The notes beneath the pieces were generated by a model. It worked only from the letters and a program-made list of their open reading frames with translations, searched no databases and had not been told where the DNA came from. This document shows positions 44,642-54,262 of a stretch of DNA of 64,000 bases, piece after piece; position 1 is the stretch's first letter, and the number at the start of each line of letters is the position of its first letter. A program made the translations under genes and the position numbers. Location: NCBI RefSeq assembly GCF_019024285.1, contig NZ_WMKZ01000004.1:186001-250000 (forward strand), given 5' to 3'. This stretch comes from Alkalihalobacterium elongatum. GTDB lineage: Bacteria > Bacillota > Bacilli > Bacillales > Bacillaceae_F.

Positions 44642-47485
44642 ATGAGAAATCTATTAAATACTTTATCAAGTAAATGTGAACCAGTTGTTAACTTTTTTAG
44701 ACGTAGAAAAATTCTTAGCAAAGTCGATATTACATATCAAGTTGTTTGGAACTTATTTTTAGTTTTTATTGTATTCGGCGTTATTTCATTATTTTTTGTA
44801 GGTGGTGCAGGAGCTGGCTTCTTCGCATCTCTCGTTAAAGACGAAAAGCTAAGAACTTATGAAGAAATGAAAAAAGACATTTATAATTATGAGGAAGTTA
44901 GTGAAATATTTTTTGCTAACGAGGTCCCTTTAGGTGAACTTCCTACTGATTTAGAAAGACGTGAAGTTTCTTTAGACGAGATCTCTCCCCACCTAATTAA
45001 TGCAATTATCGCAACTGAAGATGAGTATTTCTTTGAACATGAAGGAATTGTACCAAAAGCGATTATGCGGGCAACCTTTCAAGAATTCACTAACTCATCT
45101 CTACAAACAGGTGGGAGTACACTAACACAACAATTAGTAAAAAATCAATTACTTACAAGCGAAGTATCTTTTGATCGTAAAGCTCGTGAAATTGTACTGG
45201 CGATGCGTTTAGAGCATTTTTTCGAAAAAGATGAAATTCTTGAAGCTTACTTGAATATTGTTCCATTTGGACGAAATGCAAATGGACGTAATATTGCGGG
45301 AGTTCAAGCAGCAGCCCAAGGAATATTTGGAGTTGATGCAAAAGACTTAAGCATTCCACAAGCAGCTTTCATCGCTGGGCTGCCACAAAGTCCTTTCGGA
45401 TATACACCATTTTACCGTAGTGAAGGTAGAGTGTTAGTGAAAGAAAATATGGACCCTGGAATTAACCGTATGAAAACGGTACTTAGACGAATGCATGAAG
45501 GTGGATATATTACCGAAAAAGAATATTTTGAAGCACTTGATTACGATATTCGGGCAAACCTAACAGAAGCAACTCCATCAATTAGAGAACAATATCCGTA
45601 TATTGCAGACGAAGTAGAGCGTCGTACTGCCGATTTACTTGTAAAGCAATTTATACAAGAGGATAATATTGAACTCGATCAATTAGAAGGTGAAGAAAGA
45701 GCTGAAGTCCTTTCTACCTACTATGCTCAAGCACGTCGTGACTTACGACAAAATGGTTATCGTATCCATACAACGATCGACAGAGAGATGTATGATGCAA
45801 TTAATGAAGCAATTAAAGATGACCGATTTTTTGGACCGAAAAATGATCTAGGGGAACCTGAAGAAGTTGGATCCATGATTATAGAAAATCGTACAGGAGC
45901 GATTTTAGCTTTTGTTGGAGGAAGAGATTTTGAGCGTGAAGAAACGAATCATGCGACACAAGCAAGACGTTCAAATGGTTCGACCATGAAACCACTTCTC
46001 GCCTATGGACCTGCCATGGATATCGGTGCCATTCAACCTGGTCACATCATTCCTGATGTACCAACGTTTTATAAAGCTGGTTCAACAGAAGTTAGAAACT
46101 TTAATAATCGTCATCGAGGTTTAATTACTGTAAGAGAAGCTCTCAAGACTTCACAGAATACAACAGCTGTTCGAAGTTTCTGGATGACACCACATGAAAA
46201 AAGTCGAGAAACACTCTTAAAGATGAACTTTCAATTAAACGATGGTGAGCCATATGAATCTGCTGCCATCGGAGCAATTGATCATAATGTTTCAGTGGAA
46301 AATAACACGAATGCTTATGCAACATTTGCAAACGGAGGAAAATATATTCCTTCTTATATGATTGAAAAAATCGAAACCAAAGATGGTGAAGTTATCTTTG
46401 AACATGAAATCGAAGAGGTAGAAGTGTTCTCGCCACAAACTGCTTATTTAATGATCGATATGATGCGTGATGTTTTACGCGGAGGGACAGCAAGCTCAGT
46501 ACCTAGCCGCTTAAAATTCCGATCGGATTGGGCAGGTAAAACCGGAACATCTCAAAACTTCCATGACATTTGGTTTGTTGCAACTAACCCGAATGTAACA
46601 ATGAGTGTTTGGGTTGGATATGATACTCCTAGGTCAATCAGTACACGTCCAGTCGCTGGGTTAAGTTACAGCCAACGAACACAACAAATATGGGCTAATA
46701 TCGCAAACGCAGCCTATGATGTTCGACCAGAAGTAATGTCTCCAGGCCACAATTTCCAAATGCCTGATGGAATTGTATCAAGAGCCATCTGTGGTGTTTC
46801 TGGATTATTACCTTCTGAATTGTGTAAAGAAGCAGGATTAGTAAAAACTGATTTATTTAATGCTAAATTTGTTCCAACAAAAGTGGACGACAGCTTGCAA
46901 AAGGTTAACTATGTATTAATTGATGATCAGCCATATATTGCTTTAGAAAATACACCTAGAGAATTTGTCTTTAGTGGTGTGATGGTCAAAGAACAGTATC
47001 TTGAAACGTATCAGCTAAGCGAGTCCCTTCAAAGTCAATTAAACAACGTTATTCCTGATCGTAAGGCTAATCATAACGGCAAACAACCAGACGCTGTCAG
47101 CAACGTAAACTTAAGTGGCTCATCATTAACATGGAGCAAACAAAAGGAAAATGACATCGTGGGTTACCGAATATATCAAGCACGAAATGGATCAGACAAC
47201 TTCAAATTAATTGCTAGTATTAAAGGAAGTGCGACTACTTCTCATAATGTAAGCTCAGGTGCTAATGCATATTATGTAACTGCTGTTGATGTAGCTGGAA
47301 AAGAATCTCCTGCCTCTAAGATTGCTAAAGGAGAAAACTGGAGTTCTGAACCACCAAAAGAAAAGAAACCTAAAAATGATAAAAAAGATGAAGATAAGAA
47401 AAATGATGAAAAGAAAAAGCCTAAACCACCATCTGATGATGATTCTAGAAAACCAAGCACAGAACCTCCAGCAGATGAAAGTTAA
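44642..47485 (+). CDS. Class A penicillin-binding protein with FN3 domain
   Basis: A 947-residue bifunctional peptidoglycan synthase. After a cytoplasmic basic segment and a membrane helix (LFLVFIVFGVISLFFVGG), the GT51 transglycosylase has its catalytic Glu in ATEDEYFFEHEG plus GGSTLTQQLVKNQLL. The transpeptidase has S447-x-x-K450 (GSTMKP), SQN from S504 and K633-TG. A fibronectin type III domain (about 820-895) and a Lys/Glu/Pro-rich tail follow. ATG 44642 is nine bases after AGGAGG. B. subtilis lacks a gene here, but other bacilli carry a class A PBP between tyrS and acsA. Confidence 0.93.
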   Translation: MRNLLNTLSSKCEPVVNFFRRRKILSKVDITYQVVWNLFLVFIVFGVISLFFVGGAGAGFFASLVKDEKLRTYEEMKKDIYNYEEVSEIFFANEVPLGELPTDLERREVSLDEISPHLINAIIATEDEYFFEHEGIVPKAIMRATFQEFTNSSLQTGGSTLTQQLVKNQLLTSEVSFDRKAREIVLAMRLEHFFEKDEILEAYLNIVPFGRNANGRNIAGVQAAAQGIFGVDAKDLSIPQAAFIAGLPQSPFGYTPFYRSEGRVLVKENMDPGINRMKTVLRRMHEGGYITEKEYFEALDYDIRANLTEATPSIREQYPYIADEVERRTADLLVKQFIQEDNIELDQLEGEERAEVLSTYYAQARRDLRQNGYRIHTTIDREMYDAINEAIKDDRFFGPKNDLGEPEEVGSMIIENRTGAILAFVGGRDFEREETNHATQARRSNGSTMKPLLAYGPAMDIGAIQPGHIIPDVPTFYKAGSTEVRNFNNRHRGLITVREALKTSQNTTAVRSFWMTPHEKSRETLLKMNFQLNDGEPYESAAIGAIDHNVSVENNTNAYATFANGGKYIPSYMIEKIETKDGEVIFEHEIEEVEVFSPQTAYLMIDMMRDVLRGGTASSVPSRLKFRSDWAGKTGTSQNFHDIWFVATNPNVTMSVWVGYDTPRSISTRPVAGLSYSQRTQQIWANIANAAYDVRPEVMSPGHNFQMPDGIVSRAICGVSGLLPSELCKEAGLVKTDLFNAKFVPTKVDDSLQKVNYVLIDDQPYIALENTPREFVFSGVMVKEQYLETYQLSESLQSQLNNVIPDRKANHNGKQPDAVSNVNLSGSSLTWSKQKENDIVGYRIYQARNGSDNFKLIASIKGSATTSHNVSSGANAYYVTAVDVAGKESPASKIAKGENWSSEPPKEKKPKNDKKDEDKKNDEKKKPKPPSDDDSRKPSTEPPADES

Positions 47486-47582
47486 AACATATTGAATATA
47501 ACACTCGTTTCATTTATTTAAGAAGGCTACCCTTTTAATGTATGTAGTTCTGTCTTCGTAGAGAAACATTATAAAATATATG

Positions 47583-47624
47583 AAATAGGATACCAATTGA
47601 CTTGTAATTGGTATCCTATTTTTC
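47583..47624 (+). terminator. Terminator behind the penicillin-binding protein
   Basis: AATAGGATACCAATT / AATTGGTATCCTATT with a seven-base loop, then TTTCTTT. Confidence 0.85.
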
Positions 47625-47757
47625 TTTAGTACATCAACATTTATAAAGAATATATATTTAAAACAGCTGTGTCCCTAAAGCTGACGAAGGACATTACAAA
47701 ATAGTTTCCCAATGGAAGTGACCTTCATAGAGCTGAACGAACACAGCCAAAAATAAA

Positions 47758-47778
47758 AAGGCTAACCGAAGTTAGCCT
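47758..47778 (-). terminator. Terminator behind acsA
   Basis: GAGGCTAAC / GTTAGCCTT around TTCG tetraloop; TTTTTATTTTTGG on the minus strand. Confidence 0.75.
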
Positions 47779-47785
47779 CCTTCTA

Positions 47786-49501
47786 TTAATCTTCCATTGT
47801 CGATAAATCGCCTGTAGGTAAATCAAGTTCCCAAGCTTTAAGAACACGACGCATAATCTTACCACTTCTTGTTTTTGGCAGCTTTTCACGGAACTCAATT
47901 TCACGAGGTGCAGCATGTGCCGCAAGACCCTTTTTAACAAAGTTACGAATCTCTTCAATTAATTCATCATTTTGCTCATAACCTTCACGTAACGCGATGA
48001 ACGCTTTAATAATCTCACCACGAACAGGGTCAGGCTTACCAATAACACCTGCCTCTGCCACTGCTGGGTGTTCGATCAATTTACTTTCTACTTCAAACGG
48101 ACCAACACGCTCACCAGCTGTCATAATAACATCGTCAATTCGACCCTGGAACCAGAAGTATCCTTCTTCATCCATATAAGCTGAGTCACCTGATACATAC
48201 CAGCCGTCAATTTCGAAGTAACTTTGATACTTCTCCTCATTATTCCAAATCGTTCTCATCATAGATGGCCAACCTTTTGCAATAGCCAAATTCCCCATAC
48301 GATTTGGAGGTAATTCATTTCCTTGATCATCAATGATAGCAGCTTTTACTCCTGGAATTGGTTTACCCATTGATCCAGGCTTAATATCGATGCAAGGATA
48401 ATTACAGATAAGCTGAGCGCCCGTTTCAGTCATCCACCATGTATCATGGATACGAAGATCAAATACTTTCGATCCCCAACGTACAACTTCAGGGTTTAGC
48501 GGCTCACCAACTGATAGAATATGACGGATACTTGAAAGATCATACTGATTAACAAGCTCATCTCCTGCACTCATTAACATACGGAATGCCGTTGGAGCAC
48601 TGTACCAAACTGTTACTTGGTAACGTTGTAGCGTTTCATACCAATCTTGCGGGCTGAAACGGCCACCGCGAATAACATTTGTTACACCACATAACCACGG
48701 ACCAAAAATACCGTAAGATGTACCTGTTACCCAACCTGGGTCAGCTGTACACCAATATACATCCTCATCTTGTAAGTCTAATACCCATCTAGCAGTTTGA
48801 TAGTGTTGGATCATTGCATTATGAACGTGAAGAACACCTTTTGGTTTCCCAGTTGAACCAGAAGTGTAATGAAGGATAAGTCCATCCTCACGATCTACCC
48901 AAGTGATCTCTAACTCACTGCTTGCTTCTTGCATTAATCTATTGAAGTCCTTAATTGGACCTTCTTCTTTAACATTTTCACCAATAATAAATACAGTTTC
49001 TAGGTTAGGAAGATCTCCTACAGGGACACGCTCAAGAAGATCTGGAGTTGTGATTAATACCTTTGCTGAACTATCTTCTAAACGATCGCGTACCGCTCCC
49101 TCCATAAATGCTTCGAATAATGGACCAACAATTGCACCAAGTTTAATAGCGCCAAGTACTGAAAAATATAATTCTGGAGAACGCGGCATGAAAATAAATA
49201 CTCGGTCACCCTTCTCTACACCAACGCTTTTTAAAACATTACCAGCGCGATTAGACATTTGACTCATTTGCTCAAATGTATATTTCTCATCACGTTTTGC
49301 GTCACTATAGTAGAGTGCTACTTTATCCTTTTTATCAGAAAGTGCGTGACGATCGATGGCCTCATATGCCATATTTACCTTACCTGTAGTACTCCATGAG
49401 AATTCTTTTTCAACTGAACTCCAATCAAAATTTGCAGCTGTTTCTTCATAATTTACTAGATTGTGGTTACCTTTCGTTGCTGGAAGCGCTTGCACGTTCA
49501 T
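47786..49501 (-). CDS. acsA: Acetyl-CoA synthetase
   Basis: A 571-residue AMP-forming synthetase that activates acetate for re-use in stationary phase. The P-loop LHYTSGSTGKPKGV, the WWMTETGAQ adenine motif and the WYVSGDSAYMDEEGYFWFQGRIDD hinge are intact. The regulatory/catalytic lysine K548 lies in TRSGKIMRR; in B. subtilis AcuA acetylates K549 and AcuC removes the group. The acuABC genes are divergent next door. GAGGAAG precedes the ATG. Confidence 0.97.
   Translation of the reverse strand: MNVQALPATKGNHNLVNYEETAANFDWSSVEKEFSWSTTGKVNMAYEAIDRHALSDKKDKVALYYSDAKRDEKYTFEQMSQMSNRAGNVLKSVGVEKGDRVFIFMPRSPELYFSVLGAIKLGAIVGPLFEAFMEGAVRDRLEDSSAKVLITTPDLLERVPVGDLPNLETVFIIGENVKEEGPIKDFNRLMQEASSELEITWVDREDGLILHYTSGSTGKPKGVLHVHNAMIQHYQTARWVLDLQDEDVYWCTADPGWVTGTSYGIFGPWLCGVTNVIRGGRFSPQDWYETLQRYQVTVWYSAPTAFRMLMSAGDELVNQYDLSSIRHILSVGEPLNPEVVRWGSKVFDLRIHDTWWMTETGAQLICNYPCIDIKPGSMGKPIPGVKAAIIDDQGNELPPNRMGNLAIAKGWPSMMRTIWNNEEKYQSYFEIDGWYVSGDSAYMDEEGYFWFQGRIDDVIMTAGERVGPFEVESKLIEHPAVAEAGVIGKPDPVRGEIIKAFIALREGYEQNDELIEEIRNFVKKGLAAHAAPREIEFREKLPKTRSGKIMRRVLKAWELDLPTGDLSTMED
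49481..49494 (-). promoter_or_regulatory. Possible cre box in the acsA start region
   Basis: TGCAAGCGCTTCCA on the minus strand (codons 3-7 of acsA) meets the CcpA consensus TGWNANCGNTNWCA except at the two W positions. acsA is a known CcpA target in B. subtilis. Confidence 0.35.
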
Positions 49502-49742
49502 TTACATCTTCCTCTCTACATGAATTTCCCTACTTCCTTAATTTATTATAGTATATTTAGAATATTTCTTCAATTCTTATTTGGAAGTTTTGGAATTTTA
49601 TCATATTACCCAATAGAATTAATTGTTTTAACTTTTTGTGTCAATTGCTGTATGCAACGTATTTGTAATATGATTCATGTATAATGATGTTGAAGTTATG
49701 GAAAGTATAACTTTCTAAGTTTTTTTAAAGGTGGTTACCACA

Positions 49743-50375
49743 TTGAACCATGTAAAAACATATTATCGAACTGAAATACCGTTTGAAGATCGAACGATTG
49801 TGATTGAAGGTCCGATAAAAGGATCAGAACTTGAAAAGTTAGATTATCATCCAGGATTAACTGCTTTTAGACCACCAGAACAACAAAAAAAAGCCATAAT
49901 CGGCATTGCTGATTTACCCGAGGGCAGAATTAATATTGCTCGAGATGGCAATCAAATCATTGGGTATGTAACATTTGTTTACCCTGACCCACTCGAACGT
50001 TGGTCTGAAGCAAACATGGAAAATCTCATTGAATTAGGTGCTATTGAAGTTGCCCGAGAATACCGTGGCATACAAATAGGTAAAAACTTATTGCGATTAT
50101 CTGTAATGGATGACGCAATGGAAGATTATATTATTATTACTACCGAATACTACTGGCATTGGGATTTAAAAGGTAGTGGCTTATCCGTTTGGGATTACCG
50201 TAAAGTGATGGAAAAAATGATGAATGCTGGTGGTCTCGTATGGTATGCAACTGATGATCCTGAAATTAGTTCACATCCTGCTAACTGTCTAATGGTTCGA
50301 ATCGGTAGTCGAGTTGATACCGAATCAATAGAAAAATTTGACCGTTTACGCTTTAAAAATCGCTTTATGTATTAA
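49743..50375 (+). CDS. acuA: Protein lysine acetyltransferase AcuA
   Basis: A 210-residue GNAT-family acetyltransferase that inactivates AcsA. It matches B. subtilis AcuA in length and in the segments AFRPPEQQKKA, YPDPLERWSEANMENLIELGAIEV, and EISSHPANCLMVRIG. The start is a TTG at 49743 behind AAAGGTGG; it reproduces the AcuA N-terminus (NHVKTYY). A GTG four codons upstream lies within the ribosome site. The acetyl-CoA loop is REYRGIQIGKNLL. Confidence 0.95.
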   Translation: MNHVKTYYRTEIPFEDRTIVIEGPIKGSELEKLDYHPGLTAFRPPEQQKKAIIGIADLPEGRINIARDGNQIIGYVTFVYPDPLERWSEANMENLIELGAIEVAREYRGIQIGKNLLRLSVMDDAMEDYIIITTEYYWHWDLKGSGLSVWDYRKVMEKMMNAGGLVWYATDDPEISSHPANCLMVRIGSRVDTESIEKFDRLRFKNRFMY

Positions 50376-50460
50376 AAGTCTTGGCTGTTACAATAAACAT
50401 TGTTACTTTTGACTGTTTATATATAGAAATCATTGTTTGAATGAAAGGGTGCTTTGCGAA

Positions 50461-51108
50461 ATGATAGTAGAAGAAATAATGAGTACTGACATTACAACCT
50501 TAAAGGCTACAGCAACTATTCAAGATGCCATTGAAATAATGAATAAAAATCGAATTCGCCATATTCCTATTGTAGATGATGACATGCATATCTTAGGTAT
50601 TGTTACTAATCGCGACATCCGTGATGCAAGTCCTTCTATCTTCCATGCAGATGAACATAAAGAGGATTTCTTAAAACCTGTAACAGAAATTATGACAACT
50701 GAAGTTATTACTGCACAAAAACTTGATTTCGTTGCTGAAGTTTCTTCTATTTTTTATGAACATAATATCGGTTGTTTGCCGATTACTGAAGATGATAAGC
50801 TGGTCGGAATTATTACAGAAACGGATATCCTTCATACATTAGTAGAATTAATGGGAGCCCATCAACCTAGTTCACAGATCGATATTCGTGTAGAAAACAT
50901 TACTGGGAAGCTTGCAGATTTAGCCTCTATTTTTAAAGAAAGAAAAGTAAATATTACAAGCGTCCTCGTTTATCCTTGTAATAATGACCCAAACTATAAA
51001 GTACTTACGTTTCGTGTACAAACGATGGATCCAAGGGGGATTATTGAAGCAATCGAAAAAGAAGGCTATAAAGTACTATGGCCGAACTTACCGGGTATTG
51101 ACCTATGA
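50461..51108 (+). CDS. acuB: AcuB, CBS-pair and ACT-like domain protein
   Basis: A 215-residue protein with two CBS domains (about 1-60 and 75-130; IPIVDDDMHILGIVTNRDI and LPITEDDKLVGIITETDIL) and a C-terminal ACT-like domain (DIRVENITGKLADLASIFKERKVNITSV). Its precise role in acetoin/acetate control is not settled; nucleotide sensing is likely. ATG 50461 is behind AAGGGTG. The stop overlaps the acuC start as ATGA. Confidence 0.95.
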   Translation: MIVEEIMSTDITTLKATATIQDAIEIMNKNRIRHIPIVDDDMHILGIVTNRDIRDASPSIFHADEHKEDFLKPVTEIMTTEVITAQKLDFVAEVSSIFYEHNIGCLPITEDDKLVGIITETDILHTLVELMGAHQPSSQIDIRVENITGKLADLASIFKERKVNITSVLVYPCNNDPNYKVLTFRVQTMDPRGIIEAIEKEGYKVLWPNLPGIDL

Positions 51109-52277
51109 GTAATGATGTAGCTTTTATTTATTCTAAAGATCAACTTAACTATAAATTTAGTAAAGATCACCCCTTCAACCATTTACGATTAAATCTTGTA
51201 CACGACTTACTTAGTAAATTAAATGCTATTAATGACGGTCAAATTGTGAAACCACGAATGGCCACCGATGAAGAAATTGCACTTATTCACGACAAGTCAT
51301 TTATTGATGCAGTTAGAGCAGCAGGTAAAGGTGAACTCAGTATTGGAATTGCTAACAATTACGGACTAGGTACAGAGGATACTCCAATGTTTGAAAACAT
51401 GCACGAAGCCGCTTCTCTACTTGTTGGTGGAACACTTACTGCTGTTGATCTCGTTATGGAAAATAAAGTGAATCATGCGATCAACCTAGGCGGTGGTCTC
51501 CACCATGGTTTTCGTGGAAAAGCTTCTGGTTTTTGTATATATAATGACAGTTCAATCGCCATTGAATATATGAAACAAAAATATGGTGCAAGAGTTCTTT
51601 ACGTTGATACCGATGCCCATCATGGTGATGGAGTCCAGTGGGCATTTTATGATGATCGTGATGTTTGCACCTTTTCCATTCACGAAACAGGACGTTATTT
51701 ATTTCCTGGAACGGGACATGTAAGTGAAAAAGGTCAAGGCGAAGGTTATGGATTTTCAATTAATGTTCCATTAGACGCCTTTACCGAGGATGAATCATTT
51801 TTATCAGCCTATGAAACTACTTTTCGCGAAGTCATGGAATTCTTTAAACCAGATGTAATTCTTACTCAAAATGGTGCTGATGCTCACTACTATGATCCAT
51901 TAACACATCTATGTTCAACCATTGAAACATACCGTTTCATACCAAAGTTAGCTCATGAATTAGCCCATAAATATTGTGATGGACGCTGGATTGCTGTTGG
52001 TGGAGGTGGCTATGATATCTGGCGAGTCGTGCCTAGAGCCTGGTCAATGGTTTGGTTAGAAATGACAAATCAGCTCGACTTAGCAAAAGGTCCACTCCCA
52101 CAAGCATGGTTAGATGAATGGCAAGATAAAGCTCCTGTGCCGTTAGTTCCTACATGGGAGGACCCAGAAAACTTATACCCACCCATTCCAAGGAAGCCTG
52201 AAATTGTCGAGAAAAATCAAAAGACAGTCGAAAAAGCCCTATACCATATCCGCCGAGAAATGAAAACGCAATCATGA
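51105..52277 (+). CDS. acuC: AcuC, class I histone-deacetylase-like protein
   Basis: A 390-residue zinc-dependent deacylase that removes the acetyl group from AcsA. The catalytic HHG and zinc ligands are present in LGGGLHHGFRGKASGFCIYND, VDTDAHHGDGVQ and TQNGADAHYYDPL, with the transition-state Tyr in VGGGGYDIWRV. It is translationally coupled to acuB by a four-base overlap. A multi-unit repeat starts within four bases of its stop. Confidence 0.97.
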   Translation: MSNDVAFIYSKDQLNYKFSKDHPFNHLRLNLVHDLLSKLNAINDGQIVKPRMATDEEIALIHDKSFIDAVRAAGKGELSIGIANNYGLGTEDTPMFENMHEAASLLVGGTLTAVDLVMENKVNHAINLGGGLHHGFRGKASGFCIYNDSSIAIEYMKQKYGARVLYVDTDAHHGDGVQWAFYDDRDVCTFSIHETGRYLFPGTGHVSEKGQGEGYGFSINVPLDAFTEDESFLSAYETTFREVMEFFKPDVILTQNGADAHYYDPLTHLCSTIETYRFIPKLAHELAHKYCDGRWIAVGGGGYDIWRVVPRAWSMVWLEMTNQLDLAKGPLPQAWLDEWQDKAPVPLVPTWEDPENLYPPIPRKPEIVEKNQKTVEKALYHIRREMKTQS

Positions 52278-52280
52278 TTG

Positions 52281-52585
52281 AAAGGTGGAAGCGACCGTTT
52301 AGCGGCGTATGGACTGGAGTCTCTCCGTATGAGATAAAGGATACACGGCGATCGTTAGTGAGCCGATGTTGACTTATCGTAAGGAGGAGAGCGAAGTACA
52401 CTAGACGCTGGTCGCTGAAACTAGACAAGAAAGGCGGAAGGTGGCTGCTTATCGGCGACAAGCGCTGGAGGGCCAGCAATAGTCGCCTGCTCTTTGGACG
52501 CATTTGATCGACCGAAGCGACCTCGAGCAGATGGCACCTGCAGCTAGACAATTGAAAGGTGGAAGCGACTGGGTAGCGGCGTGTT
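52281..52585 (+). repeat. Tandem G+C-richer repeat element, two long units and a truncated third
   Basis: Unit heads are at 52281 (AAAGGTGGAAGCGACCGTTT), 52430 (AAAGGCGGAAGGTGGCTG) and 52555 (AAAGGTGGAAGCGACTGGG), each followed by a GCGGCG or CGGCGA word; units are 149 and 125 bp, the third about 30 bp. Ends read CTAGACAA. The sequence is richer in G+C than its surroundings and contains no gene. A fragment of the head is behind ytdI. The element is likely a dispersed Bacillaceae repeat with RNA-folding potential. Confidence 0.7.
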
Positions 52586-52588
52586 TAA

Positions 52589-52628
52589 AAAAATAACAGG
52601 CGAGGCATATCCTCACCTGTTATTTTTT
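52589..52628. terminator. Bidirectional terminator between acuC and mtnN
   Basis: AATAACAGGCGAGG / CCTCACCTGTTATT around CATAT, with T on both strands. Confidence 0.85.
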
Positions 52629-52657
52629 GATATTTCAATAAAGCCTTTAAATTGGCT

Positions 52658-53353
52658 TTATTCCATATGCTCTAACATTGCTTTTACAATAAAGTTAGAT
52701 TGCTTAGCTGCTACTTGGACAAATTCATTAAAACTCATTTTTGCCTCTCCATTGGCTTTATCGGAGATAGAGCGGATAATCACATATGGTACTTCATTTA
52801 GCATCGCAGCTTGAGCAACAGCAGAGCCTTCCATTTCTACGCAAGCACCAGAAAACGTATCGTGAAGGTCTTGTACGACCTCCTGATTCGCTATAAACTG
52901 ATCACCACTTAATACACGCCCTTTTACTACTTGAATGTTTAACTGTTTAGACGCTTTTGTTGCTAGTTCAATTAGTGAAGTATCTGCTGGAAAATCAGAT
53001 GTATGTTCAAACATAGGGATTTCCCCACGTTTAAATCCTAAGGGACTTGCATCGATATCATGCTGAAGCGCACTCGTTGAAATAACGATATCACCAATAT
53101 TTAAACTTGGATCTAATGCACCTGCTACGCCAGTAAAGATAATCTTTTCCGTTTGAAAATGGTCGATTAAGATTTGTGTTGTTAAAGCTGCATTTACTTT
53201 TCCAACACCCGATTTACAGAGGACAATTTTATGATTTTCCATCGTTCCCGTATAGAAAGTTATTCTAGCAACTTTCGTTTCTTTTTCAATATTCATTTCT
53301 TCTTTCATCAGTTCTATTTCTTCGTTCATTGCACCAATAATTCCAATTATCAT
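52658..53353 (-). CDS. mtnN: MTA/SAH nucleosidase
   Basis: A 231-residue enzyme hydrolysing methylthioadenosine and S-adenosylhomocysteine. The N-terminus IIGIIGAMNEEIELM, the phosphate-site GVGKVNAA, and the catalytic GACVEMEGSAVAQ and RSISDKANGEA are all present. ATG 53353 is eight bases after TGGAGG. In B. subtilis mtnN lies elsewhere, so this is a local rearrangement. Confidence 0.97.
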   Translation of the reverse strand: MIIGIIGAMNEEIELMKEEMNIEKETKVARITFYTGTMENHKIVLCKSGVGKVNAALTTQILIDHFQTEKIIFTGVAGALDPSLNIGDIVISTSALQHDIDASPLGFKRGEIPMFEHTSDFPADTSLIELATKASKQLNIQVVKGRVLSGDQFIANQEVVQDLHDTFSGACVEMEGSAVAQAAMLNEVPYVIIRSISDKANGEAKMSFNEFVQVAAKQSNFIVKAMLEHME

Positions 53354-53484
53354 ATTTAAAAGCCTCCAACGTTTGATCATATTCAAATTACTGCTGTCTA
53401 TTGTAAACTAAATCTCTTGGCTCTTTCTAGTGATTCAGTCTGGAATATGCTTATTATTTATTTGATTAGCAATTTTTATCAAAT

Positions 53485-53517
53485 AAAAAAGTTGACTACA
53501 AAATGAGTCAACTTAAA
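53485..53517 (-). terminator. Terminator behind motS
   Basis: AAGTTGACT / AGTCAACTT around an eight-base loop, then TTTTTATTTG on the minus strand; it overlaps the motS stop. Confidence 0.8.
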
Positions 53518-54262
53518 AGGTAGCATCCGTATCATAGGTAGGATCAGATATGACAATGACGACACGACGATTGGTTTGTAAGTTTTCTACCGTGGTATTT
53601 GGTACGACGGGACGAGTATCTCCATAGCCTGTAGCAATAAAACGGTTAGGTTCAAGGTTATGGTTTTCAATAAGGTAGCGAATGACACTACTCGCTCGGG
53701 CACCAGACAGCTCCCAATTGGAAGGAAAACGATAAGTAGAAATTGGCCTGGAGTCTGTATGACCTTCAACCTTTACCATATTAGGAATGGCTACTAGTAA
53801 AGTTCCAACCTTATCTAGAAACGGCTCTGCACCTGGTAAGACATCTGCTTCCGCTGTTTCAAATAATGTTCGCTCCTGCAGGACTAGAACCACTCCTCGA
53901 TCATCACGAGTAGCTGATATCAATTCAGTAAGCTCATTCGTTTCGAGAAATTCTTGAACTTCTTCTAATAGCTCGTCCATATTAACATCTTGCTCTTCGC
54001 CAAACTTTCCTTCATCAAACGGATCTTTTCTTTGTTCTCCTCTTTCCTCTTTTGGCGATTCGAAATCAATTGCTGAAGGAAGGAAATCAAGGACTTGTCT
54101 TTGTTGGAATGAGTCCGCTATGGCTCTAAACTTTTCAGCATCAACTACAGACATCGAGAATAATAGAATAAAGAATACTAGAATAAGAGTCATCAAGTCT
54201 GAAAAAGTGACCATCCATCTTGGTGCACCCTTCTCTTCTTGCCGTCTTCTACGATTCAACAT
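53513..54262 (-). CDS. motS: Flagellar stator subunit MotS
   Basis: A 249-residue MotB-type stator. Its single helix contains the ion-binding Asp22 in PRWMVTFSDLMTLILVFFI; Val29 is seven residues on, the position whose Val marks sodium-coupled MotS in alkaliphile and B. subtilis work. An OmpA-like peptidoglycan-binding domain follows (about 130-245, VEGHTDSRPI, NWELSGARASSV). It overlaps motP by 14 bases. Confidence 0.94.
   Translation of the reverse strand: MLNRRRRQEEKGAPRWMVTFSDLMTLILVFFILLFSMSVVDAEKFRAIADSFQQRQVLDFLPSAIDFESPKEERGEQRKDPFDEGKFGEEQDVNMDELLEEVQEFLETNELTELISATRDDRGVVLVLQERTLFETAEADVLPGAEPFLDKVGTLLVAIPNMVKVEGHTDSRPISTYRFPSNWELSGARASSVIRYLIENHNLEPNRFIATGYGDTRPVVPNTTVENLQTNRRVVIVISDPTYDTDATF

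Noticed and set aside
47640-47757. Long inverted repeat or mobile element between the PBP gene and acsA
   Set aside because: The words CAGCTGTGTCC and GAACACAGCC hint at pairing, but the match is short and imperfect, so no element is claimed.
52150-52551. 133-codon minus-strand frame across the acuC end and repeat
   Set aside because: It runs partly antisense to acuC and partly through the repeat units; no ribosome site and no family resemblance.
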